Assembly: GCA_041591635.1 (NCBI GenBank) | Contig: JBFHRO010000165.1 | Coordinates: forward strand, 1-7,450 | Source: JACKOD01 sp041591635 | Lineage (GTDB): Bacteria; Pseudomonadota; Gammaproteobacteria; Pseudomonadales; Oleiphilaceae | Direction of reading: 5' to 3' | Length of the DNA: 7,450 nucleotides | Shown: positions 6,349 to 7,450 of the stretch, one piece after another | Position numbering within the stretch: the stretch's first letter is position 1 | Layout: the number at the start of each line of letters is the position of its first letter | Translations under genes and position numbers: made by a program | The notes under the pieces: generated by a model | Seen by the model: only the letters and a program-made list of their open reading frames with translations | Database searches by the model: none | What the model was told of the DNA's origin: nothing

Positions 6349-6366
6349 TCAATAGTACACTAAATA
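6349..6366 (-). promoter_or_regulatory. EctR operator-like box
   Basis: The minus strand reads TATTTAGT-GT-ACTATTGA. The EctR1 site footprinted in Methylomicrobium alcaliphilum is, as I recall it, TATTTAGT-GT-ACTATATA, two 8-bp half-sites with a 2-bp spacer. The match is 16 of 18. It lies in the ectA/ectR intergenic region next to a gene encoding a MarR regulator of the EctR type, and overlaps the candidate ectA -10, so repression by blocking RNA polymerase is the simplest reading. Confidence 0.75.
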
Positions 6367-6380
6367 AAAAAAATTTTCAG
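6352..6380 (-). promoter_or_regulatory. Candidate sigma-70 promoter of the ect operon
   Basis: On the minus strand, CTGAAA (6375-6380, 4 of 6 to TTGACA) is separated by exactly 17 bp from TACTAT (6352-6357, 4 of 6 to TATAAT). The -10 sits inside the EctR-like box, as described for an ectA promoter in M. alcaliphilum. The spacer includes an A/T tract. Transcription would start near 6345, giving a leader of about 155 nt. The hexamers alone are modest; the position gives most of the support. Confidence 0.45.
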
Positions 6381-6497
6381 GTGGCTTTGACTTTGGTGTA
6401 GCTCTGCTCGCGGACCGCCAGCATTTGTGCGCATCAGGAAGATTTGTGATCGCCTTCATGGTTGTGCTTAGATATATTGAGTTGTAAGTAAGTGTGG

Positions 6498-6514
6498 CGG
6501 CTCAGCGTGAGCCG
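6498..6514 (+). repeat. GC-rich 7-bp hairpin in the ectR leader
   Basis: CGGCTCA (6498-6504), a 3-nt loop (GCG) and TGAGCCG (6508-6514) form a perfect stem 29 nt before the ectR ATG. There is no following T-run, so it is not an intrinsic terminator. It may fold in the mRNA just upstream of the ribosome binding site. Confidence 0.45.
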
Positions 6515-6543
6515 GCGACGATGGTCAGCAGTGGAGAAGCGGT

Positions 6544-7038
6544 ATGGTGCTCGATGCAAGGGCGGGAGAGGTGCTGATAGCACTGCGCAGAATTATTCGG
6601 GCAACCGACATTCATTCGCGCGCACTGGTGAAAAGCACCGGGCTCACGGCGGCGCAGTTGCTGGTGATGCAGTCACTGCAGGCCCAGGGAGAGAGCACGG
6701 TGGGGCAATTGGCGCGGGCGGTGACCCTGAGTCAGGCAACCGTCACCACCATCATTGACCGGCTGGAAATGCGCGGGTTGGTGCGCCGCGAGCGGGCAAC
6801 CCTGGATAAGCGCAAGGTTTATGTGGTGCTGACTGACAAGGGCGCGAGCGCTGCCGGTTGTGCCCCGGCCCCCTTGCAGCAGGCATTCCTGCAACAGTTC
6901 AATGCCCTGGCAGACTGGGAGCAATCACTGATACTCAGTTCACTGCAGCGGGTGGCATCCATGATGGGCGCTGACCAGCTGGATGCGGCGCGCGCCCTTG
7001 AGATCGAGGCTGGGGGTGAGCAAGAGGCCATGCTGTAA
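6544..7038 (+). CDS. ectR: MarR-family regulator EctR
   Basis: A 164-residue winged-helix transcription factor of the MarR family, expected to act as a dimer. N-terminal helices (1-45) are followed by the helix-turn-helix (about 52-76: STVGQLARAV, TLSQATVTTIIDRLEMRG). The wing is about 77-98, with the MarR-typical Asp-Lys-Arg at 88-90 (RATLDKRKVYVVLTDKG). C-terminal helices (110-150) would complete the dimer interface. The ATG at 6544 has GGAG seven bases upstream. Divergent placement next to ectABC-ask and an EctR-like box in between identify it as EctR, described as a repressor of ectoine genes in halotolerant methylotrophs and found widely in ectoine-producing proteobacteria. How it senses salt is not evident from sequence. 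The box lies about 180 bp upstream of its own start, so autoregulation is possible. The 3' end is convergent with ppx, 9 nt between stops. Confidence 0.92.
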   Translation: MVLDARAGEVLIALRRIIRATDIHSRALVKSTGLTAAQLLVMQSLQAQGESTVGQLARAVTLSQATVTTIIDRLEMRGLVRRERATLDKRKVYVVLTDKGASAAGCAPAPLQQAFLQQFNALADWEQSLILSSLQRVASMMGADQLDAARALEIEAGGEQEAML

Positions 7039-7047
7039 CTGGCCGGT

Positions 7048-7450
7048 TCAGTTCACGCAGAGCTTGTAGCCAATGCGGGAAAGGTAGTTGGCCTCGGCTT
7101 CGAGATCGGCCCGGGTAAGGGGGTTGGTTTGCAGCCACTGCTCGCTCATGGTGATGTCGAGGCGGGTTTTGTCGACTCGCAACACGAATTCCGGATGTGC
7201 CTCATCGGTGCGGGAGTGATTCAAAAGCGCGGCAAGACGCATCAAAATGCTGAGCTTTATCAGGCGGGTGCGTAGCGGGGATGGCGCTTCGGCAAAGATC
7301 TCCGGCAATATTTTGCGCCGGTGGCTGCGAATCAGGATGGCCATGGCGGTTTGCGTTTGCTTGCTAAAGCCGGCCATGTCGGAATGCTGCACCATGTAGG
7401 CGCCATGTTTGTGATACTGGGTGTGGGAGATCACCAGACCCACTTCGTGA
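7048..7450 (-). CDS. ppx: Exopolyphosphatase (Ppx/GppA family), C-terminal part
   Basis: C-terminal region of an exopolyphosphatase, which removes terminal phosphates from inorganic polyphosphate. The frame stays open to the window edge, so the GTG at 7441-7443 is not the start; the residues before it read His-Glu. The visible segment HEVGLVISHTQYHKHGAYM belongs to the HD-like C-terminal domain of Ppx, with conserved His residues in the SH-x-YHKHGAY motif. It is followed by a helical stretch (SHRRKILPEI, LIKLSILMRLAALLNHSR) and the family's final beta/alpha portion. Ppx is about 500 residues, so roughly a quarter is present. Polyphosphate metabolism has no direct link to ectoine synthesis; it is probably just the chromosomal neighbour. 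Ppx is preferred over GppA from motif resemblance, from memory. Confidence 0.9.
   Translation of the reverse strand, partial: HEVGLVISHTQYHKHGAYMVQHSDMAGFSKQTQTAMAILIRSHRRKILPEIFAEAPSPLRTRLIKLSILMRLAALLNHSRTDEAHPEFVLRVDKTRLDITMSEQWLQTNPLTRADLEAEANYLSRIGYKLCVN

Larger units (their letters stand above)
6192..6543. promoter_or_regulatory. Divergent ectA-ectR control region
   Basis: This 352-bp gap has no credible gene. Its ectA-proximal two thirds (to about 6377) are strongly AT-rich, while the ectR-proximal part resembles coding sequence in composition. It holds an EctR-like operator (6349-6366), a candidate ectA promoter (6352-6380), a perfect 8-bp inverted repeat (6244-6265), phased AT-rich direct repeats (6276-6328), an A8T4 tract (6366-6377) and a short GC-rich hairpin before ectR (6498-6514). 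Candidate ectR -10 elements are TCTAAT (6344-6349) and TATATT (6473-6478), neither with a good -35, so the ectR start of transcription is unresolved. Confidence 0.8.

Noticed and set aside
6492..6758. Small + frame overlapping the start of ectR
   Set aside because: It runs out of frame through the MarR helix-turn-helix region and ends in a His repeat; the ectR frame has the ribosome site and the domain.
7037..7053. AACTG...CAGTT pair between ectR and ppx as a bidirectional terminator
   Set aside because: Only a 5-bp weak stem overlapping both gene ends, with no T-run either way.

Overview
This window is a stretch of a gammaproteobacterial chromosome built around an ectoine (compatible solute) biosynthesis cluster. 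The host is probably marine or salt-tolerant. The evidence is a complete ectA-ectB-ectC-ask set, a divergent MarR-type regulator of the EctR kind, and flanking housekeeping genes (a YheS-type ABC-F ATPase and an exopolyphosphatase) of gammaproteobacterial type. Genes look moderately GC-rich, while the ectA/ectR intergenic region is strongly AT-rich. I cannot name the genus. No mobile element, CRISPR array, rRNA or tRNA was seen.

Layout: (1) 1-877, + strand, 3' part of a yheS-like ABC-F gene. (2) 887-1324, - strand, a small unrecognised, probably helical protein with its own candidate extended -10 promoter. (3) 1514-6191, - strand, a five-gene run transcribed right to left: ectA, ectB, ectC, a specialised aspartokinase (ask_ect), and a membrane-anchored TPR protein whose start overlaps the aspartokinase stop by 13 nt. 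(4) 6192-6543, an AT-rich 352-bp divergent control region. (5) 6544-7038, + strand, ectR. (6) 7048-7450, - strand, 3' part of ppx, convergent with ectR.

How it works together: aspartokinase feeds aspartyl phosphate toward aspartate semialdehyde (the dehydrogenase is not in this window). EctB transaminates that to L-2,4-diaminobutyrate, EctA acetylates it to N-gamma-acetyl-diaminobutyrate, and EctC cyclises it to ectoine. No ectD (hydroxylase) is present, so the locus itself makes ectoine, not hydroxyectoine. The control region contains an 18-bp sequence that, compared from memory, matches the published EctR1 operator of Methylomicrobium alcaliphilum at 16 of 18 positions. It sits over a candidate ectA -10 element. 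This points to EctR repression of the operon.

The pathway is well known. The parts least explained by known biology are the TPR/coiled-coil membrane protein appended to the operon and several repeats and hairpins in the divergent control region.
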